In this document: positions 30,983-39,843 of the stretch, one piece after another
How the letters are laid out: every line of letters starts with the position of its first letter
How positions within the stretch are numbered: the first letter of the stretch is position 1
Source of the DNA: Actinomycetota bacterium
Lineage (GTDB): Bacteria > Actinomycetota > Acidimicrobiia > Acidimicrobiales > Ilumatobacteraceae
Direction: 5' to 3'
DNA: 64,000 nucleotides
Assembly: GCA_026393475.1 (NCBI GenBank)
Contig: JAPLAA010000093.1
Span: 1 to 64,000, forward strand
Made by a program: the position numbers and the translations under genes
The notes under the pieces: generated by a model
Seen by the model: the letters and a program-made list of their open reading frames with translations, nothing else
The model's database searches: none
What the model was told of the DNA's origin: nothing

Positions 30983-31534
30983 ATGATCTGGATCGTCCTC
31001 GGCATCATCGCCCTGCTCGCGATCATCGCGATCGTCACCTACAACGGCCTGATCCGCAGCCGGAACCAGGTGGAGAACGCGTGGTCGCAGATCGACGTGC
31101 AGCTCAAGCGGCGCATCGACCTCATCCCCAACCTGGTCGAGACCGTGAAGGCCTACGCGGCACACGAGCGCGAGACGCTCGACGCCGTCATCACGGCCCG
31201 CAACGCAGCGATGGCGGCCCCCTCGGGCGACCCGCACGCCCAGGCCGCAGCGGACGGTCAGATGGCCGGTGCGCTGCGCCAGCTGTTCGCACTCGGCGAG
31301 GCGTACCCCGACCTGAAGGCGAACCAGAACTTCCTGGCCCTGCAGGAGGAACTGAGCGCCACCGAGGGCCGGGTCGCCTACGCGCGGCAGTTCTACAACG
31401 ACACCGTCCTGAACTACAACAACAAGCTCCAGGCGTTCCCGACGGTGATCTTCGCCAACCTGCTGAAGTTCGACAAGCGCGAGTACTTCGAGGCCGACGA
31501 GGCCGCTCGCGAGGTGCCCAAGATCGGGTTCTGA
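30983..31534 (+). CDS. lemA: LemA family protein
   Basis: A 183-residue protein with one N-terminal membrane helix (IWIVLGIIALLAIIAIVTYNGLI) and an extracytoplasmic helical bundle. The conserved NQVENAWSQIDVQLKRR, DLIPNLVETVKAYAAHE and ARQFYNDTVLNYNNKLQAFP stretches are diagnostic. Its function is not settled; it is often found beside HtpX- or TPM-type proteins, as here where an M48 peptidase follows 105 bases later. Translation uses a purine-rich GAGAAGG upstream. The AREVPKIGF ending is typical of a complete protein. Confidence 0.92.
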   Translation: MIWIVLGIIALLAIIAIVTYNGLIRSRNQVENAWSQIDVQLKRRIDLIPNLVETVKAYAAHERETLDAVITARNAAMAAPSGDPHAQAAADGQMAGALRQLFALGEAYPDLKANQNFLALQEELSATEGRVAYARQFYNDTVLNYNNKLQAFPTVIFANLLKFDKREYFEADEAAREVPKIGF

Positions 31535-31623
31535 CCCCCTCGGCAGGCCAGCGATCAGGCCCACTGCCAGGGTGTTCTCCCACCCGCGCGGGGGAGTGCC
31601 GGTGCACTGACGGCCCGCGCCGT

Positions 31624-31629
31624 TACCCT
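31624..31629 (+). promoter_or_regulatory. -10 element of the htpX-like gene (TACCCT)
   Basis: TACCCT ends 10 bases before the ATG, so only a 2-4 base leader is possible. It separates the peptidase from lemA transcriptionally, at least in part. Confidence 0.4.
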
Positions 31630-31639
31630 GTCGTCCGTC

Positions 31640-32545
31640 ATGTTCGAACTCATCCGAGCCAATCGGCGGCGCAGCATCCTGCTGGTCGCCGGTTTCGTCG
31701 CCTTCCTCGCGCTCGTCGGCGCTGCCATCGGCGCACTCACCGGCTACGGCCTGTGGGGCACGATCATCGCCCTCGTCATCTCGGGCGGCATCGCGTTCGC
31801 GTCGTACTGGAAGGCCGACGCCATCGCCCTGGCCGTCAGCCGCGCCCACCCCGCCGACCCCGAGCAGTACCAGCGGCTGCACAACCTCGTCGAGGGACTG
31901 TGCATCGCGAGTGGCCTGCCCAAGCCGCGCATCTACGTCGTCGACGACCCGGCCCCCAACGCGTTCGCCACGGGCCGCAACCCCCGCCACGCGGCGGTCG
32001 CCGTCACCACCGGTCTGCTCGAGAAGCTCAATCGGGTCGAGCTCGAAGGCGTCCTCGCCCACGAGCTGTCGCACATCCGCAACTACGACATCCTCGTCAG
32101 CACGCTCGCCGTCACCCTCGTCGGCGCGGTCGCGCTGCTCACCGACACCGCCATCCGACTGATGTGGTGGAACGGTGGCCGCGTGCCCCGCGACGGAGAC
32201 CGTGCCGACGGCAACAACCCGCTCGCGTACCTCGGCTTCGCCCTGCTGATCTTCGCCCCCATCCTCGCCAAGGCGATGCAGGCCACGATCAGTCGCCAGC
32301 GCGAGACGCTCGCCGACGTGAGTGCCTGTCAGATGACCCGCTATCCGCCGGGCCTCATCGCCGCACTCGAGAAGCTCCGTGACGACACCACCGTCACCCA
32401 TTCGGCCTCCACGGCCACCGCACACATGTGGATCGAGCAGCCCATGGCCGGTGTCGGCGACAAGGGCAAGCTCGGCGGGATCCACCGCATGTTCGACACC
32501 CACCCGCCGCTCGAAGAGCGCATCGCCTTGTTGAGGGAACTGTGA
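31640..32545 (+). CDS. htpX: M48-family membrane zinc metalloprotease (HtpX-like)
   Basis: A 301-residue membrane protease for quality control of membrane proteins. Two N-terminal membrane helices precede the zinc motif LAHELSHIRN (His141, Glu142, His145). Two more hydrophobic segments follow (STLAVTLVGAVALL, AYLGFALLIFAPILAK), then the third-ligand region RETLADVSA and the MFDTHPPLEERIALL end typical of HtpX. It is paired with lemA upstream and overlaps the following lipoprotein gene (GTGA), so it is coupled to it. Confidence 0.9.
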   Translation: MFELIRANRRRSILLVAGFVAFLALVGAAIGALTGYGLWGTIIALVISGGIAFASYWKADAIALAVSRAHPADPEQYQRLHNLVEGLCIASGLPKPRIYVVDDPAPNAFATGRNPRHAAVAVTTGLLEKLNRVELEGVLAHELSHIRNYDILVSTLAVTLVGAVALLTDTAIRLMWWNGGRVPRDGDRADGNNPLAYLGFALLIFAPILAKAMQATISRQRETLADVSACQMTRYPPGLIAALEKLRDDTTVTHSASTATAHMWIEQPMAGVGDKGKLGGIHRMFDTHPPLEERIALLREL

Positions 32546-33669
32546 CCCCATCGCACACCCGCTCCACCAGTACCCGCCGCAGCACCCGTCTCGGCGCCGG
32601 CTTCCTGCTCGCCGCTCTCGCGCTCGCCGCGTGCGGCGGTGGCGACGACGAGGCCGCCCCGACCACCTCGGCCGCTCCGGTCCCCGAGACCACCGAGGCC
32701 GTCACCACCACCGAGGCCACCGTGCCGGAGACCACCGAGGCCGAGTCGACGGAGACCACCGAGGGCGACGAGGCCGAGGCCGGTCCCGTCATGCCGCTCA
32801 CCGGTCTGCCGATCGACGACGAGATCGTGGCGGCCCGTCCAGCGATGGTCGTCAAGATCGACAACCACCCGCAGGCGCGACCCCAGTTCGGCATCAACGG
32901 CGCCGACATCGTGTTCGAGGAGAACGTCGAGAACCTCACCCGGTTCGCCGCCGTGTTCCACACGAACGCGCCGGCCAAGGTCGGCCCCATCCGGTCCGGA
33001 CGTACCCAGGACGTCGACCTGCTGGGTTCGTACACTCAGCCGCTGTTCGTCTGGAGCGGTGGCAACCCCAACGTCACCCGGGCGATCAACGACAGCGACC
33101 TCATCAGTCTGAGCCCCACCACCACCCGCAACACCGGCTTCTTCCGTGACCGCCGCGGCAACGAGGACTCCGAGCACACGCTGTACGGCGACGCCGGCAC
33201 GTTCTACGAGGCGTTCACGCCGATCTTCAACCCGCCGCCGGCGCAGCAGTTCACCTACCGCGAGCCCGACGAGGCGTTCAACGGCGAGACGTCGACCGGC
33301 GTCGAACTCGAGATGGACGGCGTCGACGTCACCTGGACCTGGGACAAGAAGACGGCGACCTATCTGCGCGAGCAGGACGGCAAGGCGCACGAGACCGACT
33401 TCGGTCAGGTGAACGCGGTCAACGTGGTCGTGCTCGAGGTCGACTACCGACCGAGCCCCGCCGACTCGCGCAGCCCCGAGGCCCAGACCATCGGGACGGG
33501 CACGGCCCATGTGTTCACCGGCGGCGTGCTGATCACCGGCACCTGGACCCGCAACGACCGCACCGAGACGTTCACCCTCGCCGACGAGAACGGTTCGGTC
33601 ATCGCGCTCACCCCGGGCCGCACCTGGGTCGAGTTGCCCCGCGTGGGCAACACCGTCCCGCTGACCTGA
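32542..33669 (+). CDS. DUF3048 (YerB-like) lipoprotein
   Basis: A 375-residue secreted lipoprotein. The signal peptide ends in a lipobox (LAALALAACGGG), followed by a Thr/Glu/Pro linker of about 50 residues that would span the wall. The DUF3048 domain begins at PLTGLPIDDE and has the characteristic VKIDNHPQARPQFGINGADIVFEE and GPIRSGRTQDVDL segments. The function is unknown; in Bacillus the YerB family is tied to the envelope. The GTG start overlaps the HtpX stop, so the pair may work in envelope maintenance together with LemA. Confidence 0.87.
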   Translation: MTPSHTRSTSTRRSTRLGAGFLLAALALAACGGGDDEAAPTTSAAPVPETTEAVTTTEATVPETTEAESTETTEGDEAEAGPVMPLTGLPIDDEIVAARPAMVVKIDNHPQARPQFGINGADIVFEENVENLTRFAAVFHTNAPAKVGPIRSGRTQDVDLLGSYTQPLFVWSGGNPNVTRAINDSDLISLSPTTTRNTGFFRDRRGNEDSEHTLYGDAGTFYEAFTPIFNPPPAQQFTYREPDEAFNGETSTGVELEMDGVDVTWTWDKKTATYLREQDGKAHETDFGQVNAVNVVVLEVDYRPSPADSRSPEAQTIGTGTAHVFTGGVLITGTWTRNDRTETFTLADENGSVIALTPGRTWVELPRVGNTVPLT

Positions 33670-33733
33670 CCCCCACGGCCGTCGGCCGGTGAATCCGTCC
33701 TGTTACCGGTGGCACCATCATGCGTCGGTGATC

Positions 33734-33753
33734 GGCTGTGGGTCGCCACAGCC
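33734..33753. promoter_or_regulatory. Operator-like palindrome upstream of pdxS
   Basis: GGCTGTGG-GTCG-CCACAGCC is a perfect 8+4+8 inverted repeat ending 8 bases before the pdxS -10 box, so it covers the -35 region. A PdxR/MocR-type regulator of vitamin B6 genes is a reasonable candidate, but none is encoded in the window. Confidence 0.5.
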
Positions 33754-33761
33754 CGCCCGGA

Positions 33762-33767
33762 TACGAT
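33762..33767 (+). promoter_or_regulatory. -10 element of pdxS (TACGAT), leaderless
   Basis: TACGAT ends 7 bases before ATG 33775. It overlaps an upstream in-frame ATG (33766), which argues against that ATG as the start. Confidence 0.5.
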
Positions 33768-33774
33768 GACCGCC

Positions 33775-34692
33775 ATGAGTTCGACCTCGTCCGATTCCTC
33801 ACCCGCCGGCCCTGCTGGATCGAAGGGCACGTACCGCGTCAAGCGTGGTCTGGCCGAGATGATGAAGGGTGGCGTCATCATGGACGTCGTCACCCCCGAT
33901 CAGGCGAAGATCGCCGAGGACTCCGGCGCCTGCGCCGTCATGGCGCTCGAGCGGGTGCCGGCCGACATCCGTCGCGACGGCGGCGTGGCCCGCATGAGCG
34001 ATCCGGAGATGATCGAGGGCATCAAGGCCGCTGTCACCATCCCCGTGATGGCCAAGGCCCGCATCGGTCACTTCGTCGAGGCGCAGATCCTCGAGGCCCT
34101 GGGCGTCGACTACATCGACGAGAGCGAAGTGCTCACCCCGGCCGACGAGACGCACCACATCGACAAGTTCGCGTTCACCGTTCCGTTCGTGTGCGGCGCC
34201 ACCAACCTCGGTGAGGCGCTTCGCCGCATCAGCGAGGGCGCGTGCATGATCCGCTCGAAGGGCGAGGCCGGCACCGGCAACATCGTCGAAGCCGTGCGCC
34301 ACCTGCGCAACATCATCGGCGACATCCGCAAGATCACCCAGGCCGACTCGGCCGAGCTGTTCCAGTGGGCGAAGTCGCTGCAGGCCCCGCTGCCGCTCGT
34401 GCAGGAGATCGCCGAGACCGGCTGGCTGCCCGTGCCGCTGTTCTGCGCCGGTGGCATCGCCACCCCGGCCGACGCCGCGCTCGCGATGCAGCTCGGTGCC
34501 GAGGCCGTGTTCGTCGGCTCGGGCATCTTCAAGAGCGACGACCCGATGCCGCGTGCCAAGGCGATCGTCGAGGCCACCACGCACTTCCGCGATCCGCACA
34601 TCCTCGCCAAGGTCAGCCGCGGTCTCGGCGCGCCGATGACCGGCATCGGCATGGACGAGATCAACCAGCGGTACGCAGAGCGCGGTTGGTGA
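33775..34692 (+). CDS. pdxS: Pyridoxal 5'-phosphate synthase, PdxS subunit
   Basis: A 305-residue TIM-barrel synthase that builds PLP from ribose 5-phosphate, glyceraldehyde 3-phosphate and ammonia supplied by PdxT. Highly conserved blocks are [67 protein letters not shown] and the Lys-containing catalytic strands. The N-terminal 18 residues are a Ser-rich extension. The start is chosen from the leaderless -10. pdxT follows after 38 bases and the two act as a 12+12 complex. Confidence 0.97.
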   Translation: MSSTSSDSSPAGPAGSKGTYRVKRGLAEMMKGGVIMDVVTPDQAKIAEDSGACAVMALERVPADIRRDGGVARMSDPEMIEGIKAAVTIPVMAKARIGHFVEAQILEALGVDYIDESEVLTPADETHHIDKFAFTVPFVCGATNLGEALRRISEGACMIRSKGEAGTGNIVEAVRHLRNIIGDIRKITQADSAELFQWAKSLQAPLPLVQEIAETGWLPVPLFCAGGIATPADAALAMQLGAEAVFVGSGIFKSDDPMPRAKAIVEATTHFRDPHILAKVSRGLGAPMTGIGMDEINQRYAERGW

Positions 34693-34730
34693 GTCGATCG
34701 TGACGAGCTCGGCAGGGGAGCGGCCCCCAG

Positions 34731-35396
34731 GTGGACCCTCACTCGTCTGTTCCGTCGCGCCCCGACGCGCCCGGTTCTCCCGGCACGTCTGACGCTGCTG
34801 CCCCGCCCACGGTCGGGGTCCTCGCCCTCCAGGGTGCGTTCGACGCGCACCAGCGCATGCTCGAACAGCTCGGTGCCGTCACCCGACAGGTCCGCACGCC
34901 GGCCGACCTCGCCGCGGTCGATGCACTCGTGATGCCGGGGGGCGAGAGCACCACGATGTCGCGGCTGCTCGACACCGCCGGACTGTTCGATCCGTTGGCG
35001 GTCCGTCTGGCGGCGGGCATGCCGGTGCTCGGCACCTGTGCCGGCATGATCCTGCTCGCCGACCAGGTGCTCGACGGTCGGCCCGATCAGCGCAGCTTCG
35101 GCGTGATCGATCTGTCGGTCCGGCGCAACGGCTACGGCCGCCAGGTCGACAGCTTCGAGGCCGACGTCGTCGTCGCCGGTCTCGACGACCCGTTCCACGT
35201 CGTGTTCATCCGGGCGCCGAAGGTCGAGCGCACGGGCGGCGCGGTCGAGGTGCTGGCGAGCCACGGCGGCGTGCCGGTGCTCGCCCGGCAGGGGCATGTG
35301 CTCGTCGCCTCGTTCCATCCGGAACTCACGAGCGATCGTCGCGTGCACGCGATGTTCCTCGACATGGTCCATACTTCCGCGGCCACCGCCGCCTGA
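34731..35396 (+). CDS. pdxT: Pyridoxal 5'-phosphate synthase, PdxT glutaminase subunit
   Basis: A 221-residue class I glutamine amidotransferase that releases ammonia for PdxS. It has VGVLALQGAFDAH, the oxyanion region MPGGESTTMSRLL, nucleophile Cys in GTCAGMILLA and the His-Glu pair in ASFHPELTSD. Residues 1-26 are a Pro/Ser/Ala-rich leader not found in most homologues; the GTG at 34731 is therefore tentative, although no better start lies nearer to VGVLALQG. It forms an operon with pdxS, in the same order as in mycobacteria. Confidence 0.93.
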   Translation: MDPHSSVPSRPDAPGSPGTSDAAAPPTVGVLALQGAFDAHQRMLEQLGAVTRQVRTPADLAAVDALVMPGGESTTMSRLLDTAGLFDPLAVRLAAGMPVLGTCAGMILLADQVLDGRPDQRSFGVIDLSVRRNGYGRQVDSFEADVVVAGLDDPFHVVFIRAPKVERTGGAVEVLASHGGVPVLARQGHVLVASFHPELTSDRRVHAMFLDMVHTSAATAA

Positions 35397-35437
35397 GCGA
35401 CGTCGTCACGTCGCTCAGCTCACACACGGAGACAGAG

Positions 35438-36178
35438 ATGTCCGGTCACTCCAAATGGGCAACGATCAAGCACAAGAAGGGCGCCGCTGACGCCAAGCGC
35501 GCCAAGATCTTCGCCAAGCTCGCCCGTCAGCTCGAGGTCGCCGCCCGCGACGGCGGCGGTGATCCCTCCACCAACGCCACGCTGCGCACCCAGGTGCTCA
35601 AGGCGAAGGCGGCGTCGATGAACAACGATCTGATCGATCGTGCCATCAAGCGTGGCACGGGCCAGAACGACGGCGGCAGCTACGAGAACATCACCTATGA
35701 GGGCTATGCGCCCGGTGGTGTCGGCCTGCTCATCGACGTGCTCACCGACAACCGCAATCGCAGCAGCGCCGACGTGCGCAACATCTTCTCCAAGCTCGGC
35801 GGGTCGCTCGCCGAGCCCGGTGCCGTCGGCTGGCAGTTCAGCCGCAAGGGCGTCATCCTCGCGACCGGCGGCGAGGACGAGGTGATGATGGCCGCCCTCG
35901 AGGCCGGTGCCGAGGACGTCGCCGCAGACGGCGAGGGTTTCCGCATCACCTGTCAACCGTCCGACGTGTACGACGTGCGCGATGCGCTCGAAGCCGCCGG
36001 GGTGACGGTGGTGTCGGCGGAGTCGACGATGGTGTCGTCGACGGTGATCGAGGTGACCGATCTCGACGACGCGAAGAAGATCCTCCGCATCGTCGACGCA
36101 CTCGAGGACAACGACGACGTCCAGGACGTGTACGGCAACTTCGACATCAGCGAAGAGATCATGGAAGCGGTCGGCTGA
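35438..36178 (+). CDS. yebC: YebC/PmpR-family protein
   Basis: A 246-residue three-domain protein. Diagnostic are SGHSKWATIKHKKGAADAKR at the start, NPSTNATLRTQV-like text (DPSTNATL), YEGYAPGGVGLLIDVLTDNRNR and FSRKGVI. Family members were described as transcriptional regulators and more recently as factors that relieve ribosome stalling at proline-rich motifs. A Shine-Dalgarno GGAGACAGAG precedes the ATG. It lies between pdxT and the ruvCAB genes, as in many bacteria. Its stop shares one base with the next start (TGATG). Confidence 0.95.
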   Translation: MSGHSKWATIKHKKGAADAKRAKIFAKLARQLEVAARDGGGDPSTNATLRTQVLKAKAASMNNDLIDRAIKRGTGQNDGGSYENITYEGYAPGGVGLLIDVLTDNRNRSSADVRNIFSKLGGSLAEPGAVGWQFSRKGVILATGGEDEVMMAALEAGAEDVAADGEGFRITCQPSDVYDVRDALEAAGVTVVSAESTMVSSTVIEVTDLDDAKKILRIVDALEDNDDVQDVYGNFDISEEIMEAVG

Positions 36179-36630
36179 TGAGCATCGGTGTGGGCGACCG
36201 TGCGCCCGATTTCACGCTCCCCAGCACCGGCGGCACCCAGGTGTCGCTCGACGACTTCGCCGGGCGACCGGTGGTGCTGGTCTTCTACCCGGGTGACGAC
36301 ACCCCGGTGTGCACCAAGCAACTCAACAGCTACAACGACGACCTGGCCCAGTTCGAGGCGCTCGACGCGCAGGTGCTCGGCATCTCGGCCCAGGGGATCG
36401 AGAGCCACGAGAAGTTCTCCGGGAAGCACGGGTTCAAGTTCCCCCTGCTGGCCGACACCGACAAGAAGGTCGCCGGCCTCTACGGCACCCTCGGCCCGAT
36501 CGGCTTCCCCCGGCGGAGCGTCTTCATCATCGATGCGACCGGTGTGGTGCGCTACGCCCATCGTGCGATCGCCGGACTCACCTATCGCCCGGTGAGCGAG
36601 CTCGTCGAGGTGCTCCAGAAGCTCGCCTGA
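36178..36630 (+). CDS. bcp: 1-Cys peroxiredoxin, Bcp/PrxQ-like
   Basis: A 150-residue thiol peroxidase. The peroxidatic Cys45 lies in FYPGDDTPVCTKQL, with the conserved Thr42 and a late Arg (RRSVFII). There is no second Cys anywhere, so a resolving thiol must come from another molecule. Because the host has MshC, mycothiol or mycoredoxin is the likely reductant, as known for mycobacterial AhpE. It is translationally coupled to yebC (TGATG). Confidence 0.9.
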   Translation: MSIGVGDRAPDFTLPSTGGTQVSLDDFAGRPVVLVFYPGDDTPVCTKQLNSYNDDLAQFEALDAQVLGISAQGIESHEKFSGKHGFKFPLLADTDKKVAGLYGTLGPIGFPRRSVFIIDATGVVRYAHRAIAGLTYRPVSELVEVLQKLA

Positions 36631-36673
36631 CCGGCAGGTGCGCACAAGACGCGCCCCGGCGGGCGAGCACTGC

Positions 36674-36679
36674 TAGCGT
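36674..36679 (+). promoter_or_regulatory. -10 element of the ruvC leader (TAGCGT)
   Basis: TAGCGT ends 7 bases before GTG 36687, the start of a 17-codon frame that runs into ruvC. This would make a leaderless transcript beginning with the short ORF. Confidence 0.45.
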
Positions 36680-36686
36680 CGTACGC

Positions 36687-36740
36687 GTGTTCGCCCAGGC
36701 CGTGTCTCCGTTGGTGCCGCCGCACCGGTGTGATCGATGA
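36687..36740 (+). CDS. Putative 17-residue leader peptide coupled to ruvC
   Basis: GTG 36687 sits where a leaderless start is expected after TAGCGT. It encodes VFAQAVSPLVPPHRCDR, and its TGA overlaps the ruvC ATG (ATGA). Ribosomes finishing this ORF could re-initiate on ruvC, which itself has no Shine-Dalgarno sequence. Leaderless short ORFs of this kind have been described in mycobacteria. The peptide has a PLVPP motif, of interest because Pro-rich peptides can stall ribosomes. The frame is also open further upstream, so chance cannot be excluded. Confidence 0.4.
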   Translation: MFAQAVSPLVPPHRCDR

Positions 36741-37321
36741 CGGCTCGGCCGCCGATCCGGGTGCTGGGCATCGACCCCGGCCTCACGCGATGCGGGTACG
36801 CGGTCATCGAGGCCCACGGCACTCGCACGGTGCGGGCGCTGTCGATGGGCGTCCTGCGCACGCCGCCCAGCTCGCCGTTGCCGCAGCGGCTCGCCGAGCT
36901 GAAGGGCGAGCTCGCGGCGTTGATCGCCGAGTTCGCACCGCACGCGGTGGCGGTGGAGCAGGTGTTCTTCCAGGTCAACGTGCGCACGGCCATGAGCGTC
37001 GGGCAGGCGAGCGGGCTCGCCTTGGCCGAGGCAGCGGCCGCCGGTTGCGACGTGGTGCAGTACACGCCCAACCAGGTGAAGAACGCCGTGGCCGGATGGG
37101 GTGGGGCCGACAAGGCTCAGGTGCAGAAGATGGTGCAGGCCCGGCTGGGGCTCACCGTGGTGCCCGAACCCCCCGACGCGGCCGACGCCGCGGCGCTGGC
37201 GTTGTGCCACCTCGCGATGGCACCGATGGCCGCACAGGTGGCAGCACAACAGGCGCGACAGTCGGCGCAGATGGCAGCGGCTCAGGCTGCAACAGCGGCA
37301 GCAGCGTCGACGGGACGGTAG
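36737..37321 (+). CDS. ruvC: Crossover junction endodeoxyribonuclease RuvC
   Basis: A 194-residue Holliday-junction resolvase. The acidic catalytic residues lie in RVLGIDPGLTRCGYA (Asp13), AVEQVFF and the later PPDAADAAALALCH. The NVRTAMSVGQASGLALAEAA helix is also conserved. The last 35 residues are an Ala/Gln-rich low-complexity tail (AAQVAAQQARQSAQMAAAQ) beyond the normal end of RuvC, probably disordered. It opens the ruvC-ruvA-ruvB operon, where RuvAB drives branch migration and RuvC cuts. Confidence 0.95.
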   Translation: MTARPPIRVLGIDPGLTRCGYAVIEAHGTRTVRALSMGVLRTPPSSPLPQRLAELKGELAALIAEFAPHAVAVEQVFFQVNVRTAMSVGQASGLALAEAAAAGCDVVQYTPNQVKNAVAGWGGADKAQVQKMVQARLGLTVVPEPPDAADAAALALCHLAMAPMAAQVAAQQARQSAQMAAAQAATAAAASTGR

Positions 37322-37330
37322 GAGACGGAG

Positions 37331-37925
37331 ATGATCGGTTCGTTGCGAGGCACGGTGCTGGAGCGCTCCGGCGACACCTCGGTGCTCGTGGAGGTGGGCG
37401 GCGTCGGCTACGTCGTCACGGTCACGCCGCGCACCTTGGCGGAGTTGGAGCCGTCGTCGCCGGTGTTCCTCTACATCCACCACCACATCCGTGAGGACGC
37501 GCAGACCCTGTTCGGCTTCCGCCAGCGCGACGAGCGGTCGACGTTCGAGATCCTGGTGGCAACGCACGGCATCGGCCCGGCGCTCGCGATGGCGATCCTC
37601 GGCACGCACGCCCCGTCGGCGCTGGTCGACATCGTCGCCACCAACGACCAGGGCGCGCTCACGCTGGTGCCCGGTGTGGGCAAGAAGACCGCCGAACGGC
37701 TGCTCGTCGAGCTCCGCAACCGGCTCAACCTGCCGATGCTCGATCCGGTCGGTGCCGGTGTGGGTGGTGGCGGCGGTGGGAACACGGTGGTGAGCGACGT
37801 GCGTGAAGCGCTCGCCGGTCTCGGGTACGGGCCCGAGGAGGTGCGCGACGCGTTGCGCGAGCTGCCGTCGACCGGCGATGCGTCCACGTTGCTGCGTGAC
37901 GCCCTGAAGCTGTTGGGGGCCAAGC

Positions 37926-37933
<8 letters not shown>
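37331..37933 (+). CDS. ruvA: Holliday junction DNA helicase subunit RuvA
   Basis: A 200-residue junction-binding protein that forms tetramers. Domain I has [15 protein letters not shown] and [12 protein letters not shown]. Domain II contains two helix-hairpin-helix motifs ([14 protein letters not shown] and [21 protein letters not shown]). A Gly-rich linker ([11 protein letters not shown]) leads to domain III, which contacts RuvB ([20 protein letters not shown]). GGAGACGGAG lies just upstream of the ATG. It overlaps ruvB by 8 bases. Confidence 0.95.
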
Positions 37934-38981
<1,048 letters not shown>

Positions 38982-38991
38982 GACACCCTTC

Positions 38992-39082
38992 CGTGAGCCG
39001 CACCCGCAGATCGTGCGGGTGGCGCTCACCGATCGGCTCGTCCGGTGAGTCGCACCCGCAGATGGTGCAGGTGGCGCTCACG
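38992..39082. repeat. Pair of REP-like palindromes at the ruvB/hydrolase convergent end
   Basis: Palindromes at 38992-39030 and 39044-39082 have the same design as those at 12376-12466: 17-base arms, CGTGAGCCGCACCCGCA-type left arm, 5-base loop (GATCG, GATGG) and a right arm ending GCGCTCAC. The left arm of the first copy is identical over 17 bases to the left arm at 12376. Sharing between distant convergent ends indicates a dispersed family. Confidence 0.8.
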
Positions 39083-39092
39083 GAACGATCGA

Positions 39093-39788
39093 TCAAGCGT
39101 GTTCGGTGAGGAAGCTCATCGTCTTGGCCCAGGCGCTCTTCGCCGCCGACTCGTTCCAGAAGATGGCGCTCTCGTGGTTGTCGAACGCGTGGCCTGCGTC
39201 CTCCACGTTGAGGAAGTACCCGTCGCGGCCGGCGATCGCCGCGCTGAGCGCGTCGACGCCCTCGTTGGGGATGTATGCATCGGCGTTGCCGAAGTGGAAC
39301 AGCGTCGGGCACGTCACCTGGTCGAGCATCCCCAGCATGTCGGGCACACCCGAGCCGTAGTAGCTGACGCAGCAGGAGGGCTCGCCCGCTGCGGCGACGG
39401 CCCACGCGAGGGTGCCGCCCATGCAGAAACCCATCACCGCGGGTGCCTTGCCGCCATCGGACATGGCGGCCAGCGCCCCGAGTGCAGCCGTGCAGTCGGC
39501 GATCGCCAGCGGGAAGTCGAGCAGGCCGACCTTCTCGAGCGAGGCGCCGAGGCCGGCTTCGTCGTGGTCGCTCGCCCAGTTGGGGGCGAAGCGCCAGAAC
39601 ACGTCGGGCGCACCCACGAGGTAGCCGGCCGCGGCGAGCCGTTCGCCCACGGCGCGGATGTAGGGGCCGACACCGAAGATCTCCTGGATCAGCAGGATCG
39701 AGCCCTTCGGTCGCTGACCGGCGGGCGGATCCCAGACGAAGAGGGACATCGAGCCGGCATCACCGAGGGCAACCTGTTCCGTGCGCAT
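39093..39788 (-). CDS. Dienelactone hydrolase family protein
   Basis: A 231-residue alpha/beta hydrolase of the DLH type. The nucleophile is Cys122 in VMGFCMGGTLA instead of Ser, supported by Glu36 in LLIQEIFG, and the triad is completed by an Asp and His in DAYIPNEG and EDAGHAFDN. Classical members open dienelactones in chloroaromatic breakdown, but most genomic members have unknown substrates. ATG 39788 (MRTEQVAL) is chosen because ten residues upstream do not fit the family. It stands alone on the minus strand between ruvB and queA. Confidence 0.9.
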   Translation of the reverse strand: MRTEQVALGDAGSMSLFVWDPPAGQRPKGSILLIQEIFGVGPYIRAVGERLAAAGYLVGAPDVFWRFAPNWASDHDEAGLGASLEKVGLLDFPLAIADCTAALGALAAMSDGGKAPAVMGFCMGGTLAWAVAAAGEPSCCVSYYGSGVPDMLGMLDQVTCPTLFHFGNADAYIPNEGVDALSAAIAGRDGYFLNVEDAGHAFDNHESAIFWNESAAKSAWAKTMSFLTEHA

Positions 39789-39828
39789 GCGTGCATGCTG
39801 GCACAGCCGTCGGCCCACACAGCGCCCG

Positions 39829-39834
39829 TAGCCT
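39829..39834 (+). promoter_or_regulatory. -10 element of queA (TAGCCT)
   Basis: TAGCCT ends 9 bases before the queA ATG, which implies a 0-3 base leader and therefore no room for a preQ1 riboswitch. Confidence 0.45.
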
Positions 39835-39843
39835 GGTGCGTCG

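Noticed and set aside
31535-31639. A small gene between lemA and the htpX-like gene
   Set aside because: No frame there has a start with a ribosome site and protein-like composition; the gap instead holds the htpX -10 box.
39789-39843. preQ1 riboswitch ahead of queA
   Set aside because: The 55-base gap is too short after placing the -10 box, and no preQ1 aptamer-like A-rich tail is present.
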